A stretch of 64,000 nucleotides of DNA from Acetobacteroides hydrogenigenes (lineage in GTDB: Bacteria; Bacteroidota; Bacteroidia; Bacteroidales; ZOR0009): contig NZ_SLWB01000012.1 of the NCBI RefSeq assembly GCF_004340205.1, forward strand, positions 1-64,000, read 5' to 3'. The notes under the pieces are model-generated. The model was given only the letters and a program-made list of their open reading frames with translations. It made no database searches and was not told the DNA's origin. Both the position numbers and the translations under genes were made by a program. Positions 1 to 6,807 of the stretch are shown here, piece after piece; within the stretch, counting starts at the first letter, position 1, and each line of letters begins with the position of its first letter.

Positions 1-42
1 ATCCTCGTAGCTGAAGCTCGCTGCTTTTTCTTTCTCTTCCAT
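1..42 (-). CDS. Start of an unidentified gene running off the left edge
   Basis: Only the first 14 codons are inside the window; they read MEEKEKAASFSYED on the minus strand. The call rests on an ATG preceded by a good Bacteroidetes -7 box and a 9-bp inverted repeat (annotated separately). The product cannot be identified from 14 residues. The start is highly charged and has no signal peptide, so the protein is probably cytoplasmic. Confidence 0.45.
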   Translation of the reverse strand, partial: MEEKEKAASFSYED

Positions 43-43
43 T

Positions 44-75
44 GTCTGCAAAGTTAACGTTATCATTTTGCAGAC
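44..75 (-). promoter_or_regulatory. Promoter -7 box inside an operator-like inverted repeat
   Basis: GTCTGCAAA at 44-52 is the exact reverse complement of TTTGCAGAC at 67-75, with 14 bases between. The sequence TAACTTTG, which fits the Bacteroidetes -7 consensus TAnnTTTG, is read on the minus strand at 49-56, immediately upstream of the ATG at 42. A regulator bound to the inverted repeat would cover the promoter. The close spacing implies an almost leaderless transcript. No clear -33 TTG is visible. Regulator identity is unknown. Confidence 0.5.
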
Positions 76-271
76 ACAGTTGCATGAACAGTCTCATTAC
101 CATAAATGGGTATTCGAAGCCTAACACCTACAATATAGCATTATAGCTCTACTATGGACAAATAAAAAAATATAAAACATTTAACTATATTTAATTTTAT
201 CACAAAGACTTAGTGGAAGTTTAGTTAAAGTCACCGTAATATGCATACATAACTACAAAAACCATTAGCAT

Positions 272-895
272 ATGGGGAAGAATTATATTAACACATGCTT
301 CGACAACAGCTCGGATAACGAGCTGCTTAACATTGGTAACATTGCTTACAGCAATCTAAAGGGGAATAAGTATTTCAACTTTTTGGATGGCCAGCTCGAA
401 TCGTTTAACAACGATATCGTTTCGTTTACCAACGCAAAGGCAAAGTGCGAAAACGGAGGTAAGGTTGAGATTGTTGCAAAGAACTTAGCTAGAACCAAGC
501 TTCTAGAAACAACATCGATAATTGCCAAGGTGGTAAACCAACAGGCTGGCGGCGATCTTATGATTTTAAAATCTTCTGGATTTCCAACACGCAAAGAAGC
601 AGAAAATTATCCTGAGTTTCCAGCACCTACATCGTTAAAGCTAAAGTCGGGCTTAGCCCATGGCGAAATTGTAGTGGACATACCGGTACAAAGGAATACC
701 CGTGTTTACAGCATATACCATGCTCCTATGCCTGCTCCCGAAAACATAAAGGAGTGGAACAACCTGCTATCTACCAAGCATAAGACAACTATAAGCGGAC
801 TAACGCCCGGAACTCAACAAGCCGTAAGAGCGGGTTACCTGGGAACCAACGGCAAGATTAACCTAAGCGATGTATTCACAATTTTTGTGCAGTGA
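272..895 (+). CDS. Hypothetical protein with a C-terminal FnIII-like segment
   Basis: This 207-residue protein has no signal peptide or membrane segment. Residues about 110-207 resemble a fibronectin type III fold: beta-rich, with the typical ISGLTPGTQQAVRAGY turn-and-strand pattern near residues 174-189. The N-terminal half contains a stretch ending in KVEIVAKNLARTKLLETTSIIAK, which looks helical. It stands alone, followed by a terminator hairpin at 928-957. I do not recognise a function. Small proteins with FnIII-like ends are frequent in Bacteroidota and usually uncharacterised. The ATG at 272 is the only reasonable start. Confidence 0.75.
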   Translation: MGKNYINTCFDNSSDNELLNIGNIAYSNLKGNKYFNFLDGQLESFNNDIVSFTNAKAKCENGGKVEIVAKNLARTKLLETTSIIAKVVNQQAGGDLMILKSSGFPTRKEAENYPEFPAPTSLKLKSGLAHGEIVVDIPVQRNTRVYSIYHAPMPAPENIKEWNNLLSTKHKTTISGLTPGTQQAVRAGYLGTNGKINLSDVFTIFVQ

Positions 896-927
896 TTGTA
901 CTAGTATAGGTTTTTACAGTGGTATGG

Positions 928-957
928 CAAAGGCATCCTTAGGGGTGCCTTTGTTTT
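928..957 (+). terminator. Intrinsic terminator after the FnIII-like gene
   Basis: An 11-bp stem (928-938 with 943-953, one G-U pair) closed by a four-base loop is followed by a short T-rich run (TTTTG). It lies 33 bases after the stop codon of the 272-895 gene. Confidence 0.7.
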
Positions 958-1058
958 GATCAGCCTATATCACAGCTACATCTCTTCTCCTTGCAAGCAT
1001 GTAAGCGAGGTGTTAGGTCGGCGGTTTACTTGCGCTACCGATATCCATCATAAAGGAC

Positions 1059-1094
1059 AACGGCCCATCTTCAACCATAGGAAGATGGGCCGTT
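1059..1094. repeat. Perfect 14-bp hairpin
   Basis: AACGGCCCATCTTC at 1059-1072 pairs exactly with 1081-1094 around an eight-base loop. No T-tract follows on either strand, so it does not look like an ordinary terminator. It may be a REP-like element or a processed RNA structure. Confidence 0.65.
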
Positions 1095-1112
1095 GGCTTA
1101 TCGGCGAACAAG

Positions 1113-1140
1113 GTAGAGGCGTATGGCCGTTCGCCTCTAC
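1113..1140. repeat. 28-bp REP-like palindrome, copy 1
   Basis: The arms GTAGAGGCG (1113-1121) and CGCCTCTAC (1132-1140) are perfect complements. The outer GTAGAG...TCTAC frame, the total length of 28 bp and a GCCGT just right of centre are all shared with the palindrome at 2551-2578, which suggests a dispersed family. Confidence 0.6.
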
Positions 1141-1280
1141 GGGTGCAATAAATTAGGTGCAGCGATTGGCGCTGTTGTGCTCGAATACGGTTATGCTTCC
1201 TTTCTCTTTCAAATATGGGCAAAGGATGGCCCTTACTGACGAGGCGATTGTAAAAACAGCAGAGCATAGAAAAAGCCAAT

Positions 1281-1310
1281 CGCCCAGCATCAACCTAACG
1301 ATGCTGGGCG
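1281..1310 (-). terminator. Hairpin, probable terminator of the cation transporter
   Basis: CGCCCAGCATC (1281-1291) pairs perfectly with 1300-1310 around an eight-base loop. On the minus strand it is followed, after a few bases, by a run of T (plus-strand AAAAAG near 1270). It lies about 50 bases beyond the stop of the minus-strand gene ending at 1363. Confidence 0.55.
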
Positions 1311-1362
1311 GCTTGCCATATTCATTGGCAGTATCGAACCGAACGGCCGGGCGGATCGCCCC

Positions 1363-2007
1363 TTATTCGTTGCTGCAATGGCAGCAGCAGCACTCCTTCC
1401 CCTTTGCCTTTTCGAAGGCCTCCCTACCCTCGGTAAACGAGAAGTAGGCTAAACCCGCTGCTCCAATGGCATCGGCATAGGCAAAGCCAGTAAGCTCGTA
1501 GATAAGGCTTGATATTAGCAGCACAACCGACATGTAAACGCAAACCTTGGTGCAGTTGCCATCGGCAATAATGGGATCGGAGCCGAGCTGCTTCCCTATG
1601 CTCTTTTTAGCATGGGTAAGCCAAAGCATCACCAGAATAGATACCGACGAGACCACAACACCCCAAAATGTGGTTTCGGGCTTATGGTTCGTAGCAACAT
1701 TTAGGATAACTCCGGCAAGCAGACCAACGGTTAGCAGGTAGAATGCCGCACCGGTAATCTGCAGCGCCCTTTTTTCGAATCGGGTCTTTTCGCTGCTGGG
1801 GTTTTGCCTGATCCGAAGAACCATAACCGCAATTCCAACACCCGACATTACCTCGATAAAGCTATCGGCACCAAACCCAAACAGCGCAATGGTTTCGTCC
1901 TGATACCCTAAAAGCATCGACACCACCCCCTCGACAATGTTGTAGAAGATGGTAAACAGGCTCAAGTACCACGCCTGTCGGTAAAGCTTTTGCTCCCTTT
2001 CTGTCAT
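1363..2007 (-). CDS. CDF-superfamily-like cation transporter with a cysteine-rich tail
   Basis: This 214-residue membrane protein has about six hydrophobic segments and the overall plan of the cation diffusion facilitator transmembrane domain. The usual cytoplasmic dimerisation domain is absent. The TM2 metal site region reads D48-S-F-I-E52, and the TM5 region reads A-D149-G-N-C152-T-K-V-C156 in place of the usual HxxxD. The C-terminus ends in four consecutive cysteines, then His and Cys (206-211). These changes suggest a soft or thiophilic metal, but that is inference. The reading frame extends to 2118, but the ATG at 2007 (MTEREQKLYRQ) is preferred because the extra 37 residues do not fit the family. 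Confidence 0.75.
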   Translation of the reverse strand: MTEREQKLYRQAWYLSLFTIFYNIVEGVVSMLLGYQDETIALFGFGADSFIEVMSGVGIAVMVLRIRQNPSSEKTRFEKRALQITGAAFYLLTVGLLAGVILNVATNHKPETTFWGVVVSSVSILVMLWLTHAKKSIGKQLGSDPIIADGNCTKVCVYMSVVLLISSLIYELTGFAYADAIGAAGLAYFSFTEGREAFEKAKGKECCCCHCSNE

Positions 2008-2270
2008 TTCAATCGATATTACGTAAGGTCTAAAAGTAGAGGTAAACAGGTAAAAGGCAATAATGTTTAGCGTTATCTCAGGGATTTCGCTTTTAAAGGA
2101 TATAGGTTCAACACGCAATTTGTTTTCGGTAGACCTGATAGGTTTTGAAAACCTGTTAGGTACACGTTCGTCTGAGGCTATTGCCCATAGCCGTCAACCT
2201 AAGAGTTGTATAGTCCTAAATTATAGAAATAAAAGGATAGAGATCAAGCATCAGCGCATGATTGAAGCTG

Positions 2271-2381
2271 CTTATCCCCTCCATGGGAGGGGTTGGGGTG
2301 GGTTAAGAACGTGAAATGGAGTAAAAATGTTGATTTAAACGAGTAAACCCACCTCCTACCCCCTCCAAGGAGGGGATAAAG
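2271..2381. repeat. Long imperfect inverted repeat, about 36-bp arms
   Basis: The left arm (about 2271-2306, containing TTATCCCCTCC) matches the reverse complement of the right arm (about 2345-2381) with a few mismatches; the spacer is about 38 bases. Each arm is itself locally palindromic around CCCCTCC/GGAGGGG. It has the form of a short non-autonomous or REP-like intergenic element. No target-site duplication is obvious. Confidence 0.6.
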
Positions 2382-2421
2382 CGCCATGATTATGCATTAG
2401 GCTTTGAAAAAAAACCTTAGT

Positions 2422-2505
2422 TTGACGGCTATGCCCCTTGGGGGTTGGGGATTCGGAATAGTTGTTTTTCAGCAGACCCTACTTCGCTTGACGGCTATGC
2501 CCCTT
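2422..2505 (+). repeat. 18-bp direct repeat, two copies 66 bp apart
   Basis: TTGACGGCTATGCCCCTT occurs exactly at 2422-2439 and again at 2488-2505. The first copy is followed by G-rich sequence, the second by TGGC. Function unknown. Confidence 0.6.
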
Positions 2506-2518
2506 TGGCAATACAATA

Positions 2519-2578
2519 GAGCCGCACCGCAGTGCGGTTCCATTGGTATCGTAGAGCCCCACAGCCGTGCGGTTCTAC
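2519..2578. repeat. Two adjacent REP-like palindromes
   Basis: Positions 2519-2540 form a 9-bp stem with a four-base loop. Positions 2551-2578 form a 28-bp palindrome whose outer GTAGAG and TCTAC arms match the element at 1113-1140. They abut the 3' end of the beta-mannosidase gene (stop at 2585) and could also influence its mRNA end. Confidence 0.55.
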
Positions 2579-2584
2579 ATGCTT

Positions 2585-5125
2585 CTATCTCGTCATGCAA
2601 TCGTACATGCTCTTGGTGGCAATGTCCTTTAGGGTGATTTTATTCTTGCAGCCGATGCGAACCTTTACCGAAGCGCCGGGCATAACATCGAAGAAGTTCT
2701 GGCTAAGCTCTAGGTCGTACTTGGAATCGATAAAGAGGTTCTTAACCACGTTACGCGCGGTAACGGTAAGGAACTGTCCCTGCCTATCGGCCCCTAGGGT
2801 GATGCTGAAATCGGGCTTTTCGAGCTTCAGCCACTTGGTTTTGGCGAGGTAGTGGGCGGCCTCAACTCCGTTAAAGCGGGTAACCAGCACCAAGGAGGTT
2901 GAATCGCCGTACGAAAGCAGCTTGCTCTTGGCAAGGGTAAGCACCTTGGCCGATGCGCTAGCATCGACGGTAGCGCTGCGGCCGTTGCTCCACAGCTCTT
3001 TTCCCGAAAGATTGTACAAGCGGCACGATAGCGTTCCCTTTTGGGCTTTGGTATGGTCGTTAACCAGGTAGATGCTCAAGTCATCGCCGTTATCGGCAAA
3101 GGAAACCAGCTGGGGCGCAAAGGCATGCTTTGCCATGTACTGTAAGGCCTTTGGGCGAAGGCGGTAGTCGATGCTCGACCACGAAACCACGGGCCAGCAG
3201 TCGTTAAGCTGCCAGTAGAGCGAGCCCATGCAGTAGGGCATGCTGCGGCGATGGGCCTCGATGGCAAGGGTGATGCCATCGCCCTGAAGCACCTGGCTTA
3301 GGTAGATGTAGTCGTCGAAGCTTTTAGGTTCGGGAAGATCGCGCTTAAGGTAGGTATCGATGGTTTCGAATCCACGGGCGTTCTTTTGGTGCACCTTAAA
3401 GATGGGCGAGCTGGTGCTCCATTCCGATCGAGGGATAAACTCCTCTAAAGTCTTGGCCGAAGGGACTGCCTGGAAGCCGTACTCGCTTGCAAAGCGGGGA
3501 ACCTTCTTCTCGTAGGTCTCAAAGGGTTCCATTCCCCACCAAACGCCCCAGTAGTGCGAGTCGCCCTCGGTTAGGCTCTTCGGAGAACCCCATCCGTAGT
3601 AGGGCGACGATGGCCAGTAGTAGCGGCTGTTATCTTCGGCCTTCAAAACGTTGGGGATAGTCTCCTCGAAAATCTTTAGGTAGCCGTGCCAAATGGCTGC
3701 CGAGTCAGCGGCCGACCACTTGTACACCTTTTGGTAGCCCCAGTGGTACCACGCTTCGCGTACTTCGTTGTTGCCGCACCACATGGCAATGCTTGGGTGG
3801 TTGCGCAGGCGGATAACGTTCTGGCGGAACTCCTCGGTGATGTTGTTTAGGTACGATTCGTTCCAAGGGTAGAAGCTGCAGGCGAACATAAAGTCCTGCC
3901 AAACCAGGATACCCTGACGATCGCACTCGTTGTAGAAAAGATCGTTCTCGTAAACGCCCCCACCCCATATGCGGAGCATGTTCATGTTGGCATTCTTCGC
4001 CTGCTTAATCAGCTTGGCGTAGTGCATCGAATCGACACGGGGTAGGAAATGGTCGGATGGGATGTAGTTGGCCCCCTTCATGAACACGGGCACGCCGTTA
4101 ACCTTGAACATAAACGACTTTCCCTTGGCGTCGGGCTGCTGAACAACCTCAACCGTTCTGATACCTATGCTTTGTGTATTGGATACGCTTTTGCTATCGG
4201 CTGCTTTAACACCGGCGGTAAGCTTGTAAAGGTAGGCATCGCCTAGCCCGTTAGGCCACCACAGCTTTGGATTGCTGATGGCAATTGGTATGGTGATGCT
4301 ATTCTCACCTTTCTGCAATGAAACCTCCTTGGTAGCATACACCTTACCCTTTACACCGGCAACCGATAGCTTTACCTTTTGGGTGGTGGTTGATGTTAGG
4401 TTGAATACCACATCAAGAGCGGCCAAAGCGGACGATTGGCTCTTTTGCTTGTACTGAATATTGTCGATACGAACCTTATCCCATGCCTGAAGCTCTACGG
4501 GGCGCCAGATACCGGCTGTAAGGAAGCGTGCACCCCAGTCCCAGCCGTAGTGGTGCTGTGCCTTGCGGGTAAAAACGCTGGTTTTGAATTCGCCACGGTC
4601 GTTGTCGTTCACCAGCTGAATGGGGAACTGCTTTAGCTCCTTTAGGCCCTCCTTGTAGGCCGATTTGAAGAGGATCACAAGTTCGTTCTTGCCCGCCTTA
4701 AGCAGCGGCTTAACGTCGACCCGCCATGTGCGAAACATGTTATTGGCTTGGAGAATTGCCTTACCGTTAAGGGTAACGTCGGCATAGGTATCGAGGCCGT
4801 TGAACACCAGCTCTACGCTCTCCCTATTAAGGGTAGCGGCATCAACAGTAAAGGTTGTTCTATACTCCCAAGCTTCATCGCCAATCCATTGCTGCTTTGT
4901 CTCCTCGTCACCATAAAAAGGATCGTTGATAAGCTTATTCTTTAGCAAATCGGTGTTTACCGTTCCGGGAACCGTAGCTGGATACCACTGATCTTTTCCT
5001 ACCTGCCTAAGCTGCCATCCTGTGCTAATCTTTTTAGTCACAAGAAGGTTCCCAGTAGGGCTTGCTTGGGCCATAGGCAGCTGCTGTACCACAAGTAGTA
5101 ATGCTGAATAAAGTAGCTTTTTCAT
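2585..5125 (-). CDS. Secreted beta-mannosidase, glycoside hydrolase family 2
   Basis: The 846-residue product removes terminal beta-mannose residues, probably in the periplasm. An N-terminal signal peptide (about residues 1-22, MKKLLYSALLLVV) is followed by a GH2 sugar-binding jelly roll (about 30-210), an immunoglobulin-like domain (about 215-320) and the TIM barrel. The acid/base is E454 in WCGNNE and the nucleophile is E548 in ASEYGFQ, both intact. Length and the WCGNNE form fit beta-mannosidases better than beta-galactosidases or glucuronidases. The ATG at 5125 is chosen over 5161 because it starts the signal peptide. No transporter gene adjoins it; the GH92 alpha-mannosidase of this window lies about 22 kb away. 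Confidence 0.85.
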   Translation of the reverse strand: MKKLLYSALLLVVQQLPMAQASPTGNLLVTKKISTGWQLRQVGKDQWYPATVPGTVNTDLLKNKLINDPFYGDEETKQQWIGDEAWEYRTTFTVDAATLNRESVELVFNGLDTYADVTLNGKAILQANNMFRTWRVDVKPLLKAGKNELVILFKSAYKEGLKELKQFPIQLVNDNDRGEFKTSVFTRKAQHHYGWDWGARFLTAGIWRPVELQAWDKVRIDNIQYKQKSQSSALAALDVVFNLTSTTTQKVKLSVAGVKGKVYATKEVSLQKGENSITIPIAISNPKLWWPNGLGDAYLYKLTAGVKAADSKSVSNTQSIGIRTVEVVQQPDAKGKSFMFKVNGVPVFMKGANYIPSDHFLPRVDSMHYAKLIKQAKNANMNMLRIWGGGVYENDLFYNECDRQGILVWQDFMFACSFYPWNESYLNNITEEFRQNVIRLRNHPSIAMWCGNNEVREAWYHWGYQKVYKWSAADSAAIWHGYLKIFEETIPNVLKAEDNSRYYWPSSPYYGWGSPKSLTEGDSHYWGVWWGMEPFETYEKKVPRFASEYGFQAVPSAKTLEEFIPRSEWSTSSPIFKVHQKNARGFETIDTYLKRDLPEPKSFDDYIYLSQVLQGDGITLAIEAHRRSMPYCMGSLYWQLNDCWPVVSWSSIDYRLRPKALQYMAKHAFAPQLVSFADNGDDLSIYLVNDHTKAQKGTLSCRLYNLSGKELWSNGRSATVDASASAKVLTLAKSKLLSYGDSTSLVLVTRFNGVEAAHYLAKTKWLKLEKPDFSITLGADRQGQFLTVTARNVVKNLFIDSKYDLELSQNFFDVMPGASVKVRIGCKNKITLKDIATKSMYDCMTR

Positions 5126-5164
5126 CTCTTCGTGTTTAGTTGCAGGGTAAAAGTACAACAAAAA

Positions 5165-5194
5165 GGGGGATGCTCCATGAATAGAGCATCCCCC
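5165..5194 (-). terminator. Strong minus-strand terminator
   Basis: An 11-bp perfect G/C-rich stem (5165-5175 with 5184-5194) has an eight-base loop and is followed on the minus strand by TTTTTG. It lies about 210 bases past the stop of the 5404-6633 gene and insulates it from the beta-mannosidase gene. Confidence 0.8.
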
Positions 5195-5403
5195 ACGCTT
5201 TAAATGTATATCTGTCCTAATATAACTTCTAGCTTTTCAGCACCTATGGTACCACGACACACGACAACGGTATCACGAAATACACCAATAACGTTTGTAA
5301 AAGCCCTCAAGTATTTTTGGCGTAAGCCTCGTGCTACTTGATACGTGAGTCATGATACCATAAATGAGAACAGAGCAGCTACTAATACTTGCTACTATTA
5401 ATA

Positions 5404-6633
5404 CTAACGGACGAAAGGAGTGGTTTCGTATTTACCCAGTAAACTATTTACCATTTCCTCCTTCATTTTCTTTTCCGCCATAGCTGCCTTCCCCTTTTTA
5501 TACGATTCTAAGGCGGCAGCTCTGTCGTTCTTCATGTCGTAGCTAAAGCCTAAAAGGCGGTAGGCGAAGAAATCGGGAACATCCTGCTTGTTTAGGTTGG
5601 GCGATTGAAGGAATGCGTTGGCGTACTCGATGCATTTGTCGTAGTTCTTAACAAGGAAATTGTACCAAGCCTGCTCGTACATCATTGTAGCCGACGTAGG
5701 CACATCCTTTTCCCAATTCTGGAGCACCTTTCCTACCGTCGAAAGGTCGAAATAGTCATTTTCCGAGAAGCTGGGCATGGAATGCTTCTTCATCAGTAGG
5801 GGCGAAATCATCGAGCTGTAGTAGCTGTTAGCTTCTGCCGTGTCAACCTTGGTAAAGTAGAGGTTAGGACGCGCGCTCACCATCACATCGCTAAGCTTAT
5901 AATCATTCAAAGGCAAGATGGAAGAAGCCGACAGTACCTCAACTGTACCATTCTCATTCAGGAAATCTTCAATGATGCTTTTATGCTCGCCACCGCAAAG
6001 CACTACCACCCGTTTTGCCTTGTACTTCTTTACTGCATCTATTATGCGTTGGGTCATCTTCTTGTTTCGGGTAACGGCGCTAAGGTTAACGGGGCTATCG
6101 CCAAAGATGGAAATGGACAAACGGTAGTATTCTCTGTTATATCCATTAAAATCGTCTCCATTGTAGAACTCAAAGCCAAGATCTTTCCTTTGAAATATGT
6201 TTTGTCCATATTTTGCCGTAAAAGCCTTCATAATTTCGCTGGCATTCTCCAACGAATCGAGCTGCCTCTGCATAGCCTTATAGTTATCCAGCTTCATCAG
6301 CGAGTCGCGAATAGTCCTATCGTTTCTTTTTGCATCGCCTGTATACCAGTCTATCGGAGCCACAGCTATTTTATTTAAATCGCCATAAGCCGTAGCATAC
6401 ATCATCTCCTGAAGGTAAGTTTTGGTACGAAACTCCTCGGGACGAATTTCTAAGCAGATCAAATCGGGCTTGTAGGAGTCAATGGCACGAATTACATCTT
6501 GGTAAGTATACTTGCTTTGAAGATGGAGCCCATGTATGGTAGCAAGAGTAACCACTTTTGTCTTTGTTCCCTTTGCTATTCCAGAATTTACAAGTAGCAA
6601 CGCCAGTAATGCTAGCAAAAACAGCTTTTTCAT
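5404..6633 (-). CDS. Secreted TraB/TIKI-like protein with TPR-like tail
   Basis: This 409-residue protein has a signal peptide (about 1-20). The core carries three spaced motifs typical of the TraB/TIKI/ChaN-like superfamily: TIHGLH with H34 and H37, LEIRPEE with E62, and GGEHK with E216/H217. In that superfamily, members bind metal and some are proteases. Residues about 305-400 form paired helices resembling TPR repeats (YEQAWYNFLVKNYDKCIEYA). The exact substrate is unknown. The gene is monocistronic, ends in a strong terminator and has no obvious functional link to the adjacent beta-mannosidase. Confidence 0.65.
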   Translation of the reverse strand: MKKLFLLALLALLLVNSGIAKGTKTKVVTLATIHGLHLQSKYTYQDVIRAIDSYKPDLICLEIRPEEFRTKTYLQEMMYATAYGDLNKIAVAPIDWYTGDAKRNDRTIRDSLMKLDNYKAMQRQLDSLENASEIMKAFTAKYGQNIFQRKDLGFEFYNGDDFNGYNREYYRLSISIFGDSPVNLSAVTRNKKMTQRIIDAVKKYKAKRVVVLCGGEHKSIIEDFLNENGTVEVLSASSILPLNDYKLSDVMVSARPNLYFTKVDTAEANSYYSSMISPLLMKKHSMPSFSENDYFDLSTVGKVLQNWEKDVPTSATMMYEQAWYNFLVKNYDKCIEYANAFLQSPNLNKQDVPDFFAYRLLGFSYDMKNDRAAALESYKKGKAAMAEKKMKEEMVNSLLGKYETTPFVR

Positions 6634-6749
6634 GTTTGAGTTTTAGATAAAAAAATCGTGCTTATTGTTTATGATGTCTTCTAGACGCTGTTCTTGGTAA
6701 AAAGTTACAAGAAATCTAGTGCCTCCCATCCCAAACAACCCCAAAAAAG

Positions 6750-6780
6750 AAACCCGAAAGCATTGCTGCCCCCGGGTCTT
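6750..6780 (-). terminator. Minus-strand terminator of the sensor gene
   Basis: A short stem of GACCCG with CGGGTT (6773-6778 with 6751-6756) is followed on the minus strand by TCTTTTTT. It lies about 30 bases past the stop codon at 6808. Confidence 0.65.
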
Positions 6781-6807
6781 TACATATACCTGTTTGAAGA
6801 AGTATCT

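Larger units (their letters stand above)
896..1362. other. Gene-free region rich in hairpins
   Basis: The region between the FnIII-like gene and the convergent cation transporter holds a terminator and three further strong inverted repeats (1059-1094, 1113-1140, 1281-1310). Small open frames here (for example 956-1156) run through the hairpins, are not conserved-looking and are not called. Confidence 0.6.
2008..2584. other. Gene-free region dense in inverted and direct repeats
   Basis: No convincing gene lies here. The region contains a long imperfect inverted repeat (2271-2381), an 18-bp direct repeat (2422-2439 and 2488-2505) and two GC-rich palindromes (2519-2540 and 2551-2578), all described separately. 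Confidence 0.6.

Noticed and set aside
956-1279. Small genes in the hairpin region (both strands)
   Set aside because: They run through perfect palindromes, lack family resemblance and have no supported starts.
2271-2381. Insertion sequence
   Set aside because: No transposase frame lies between or near the arms, and no target duplication is evident.
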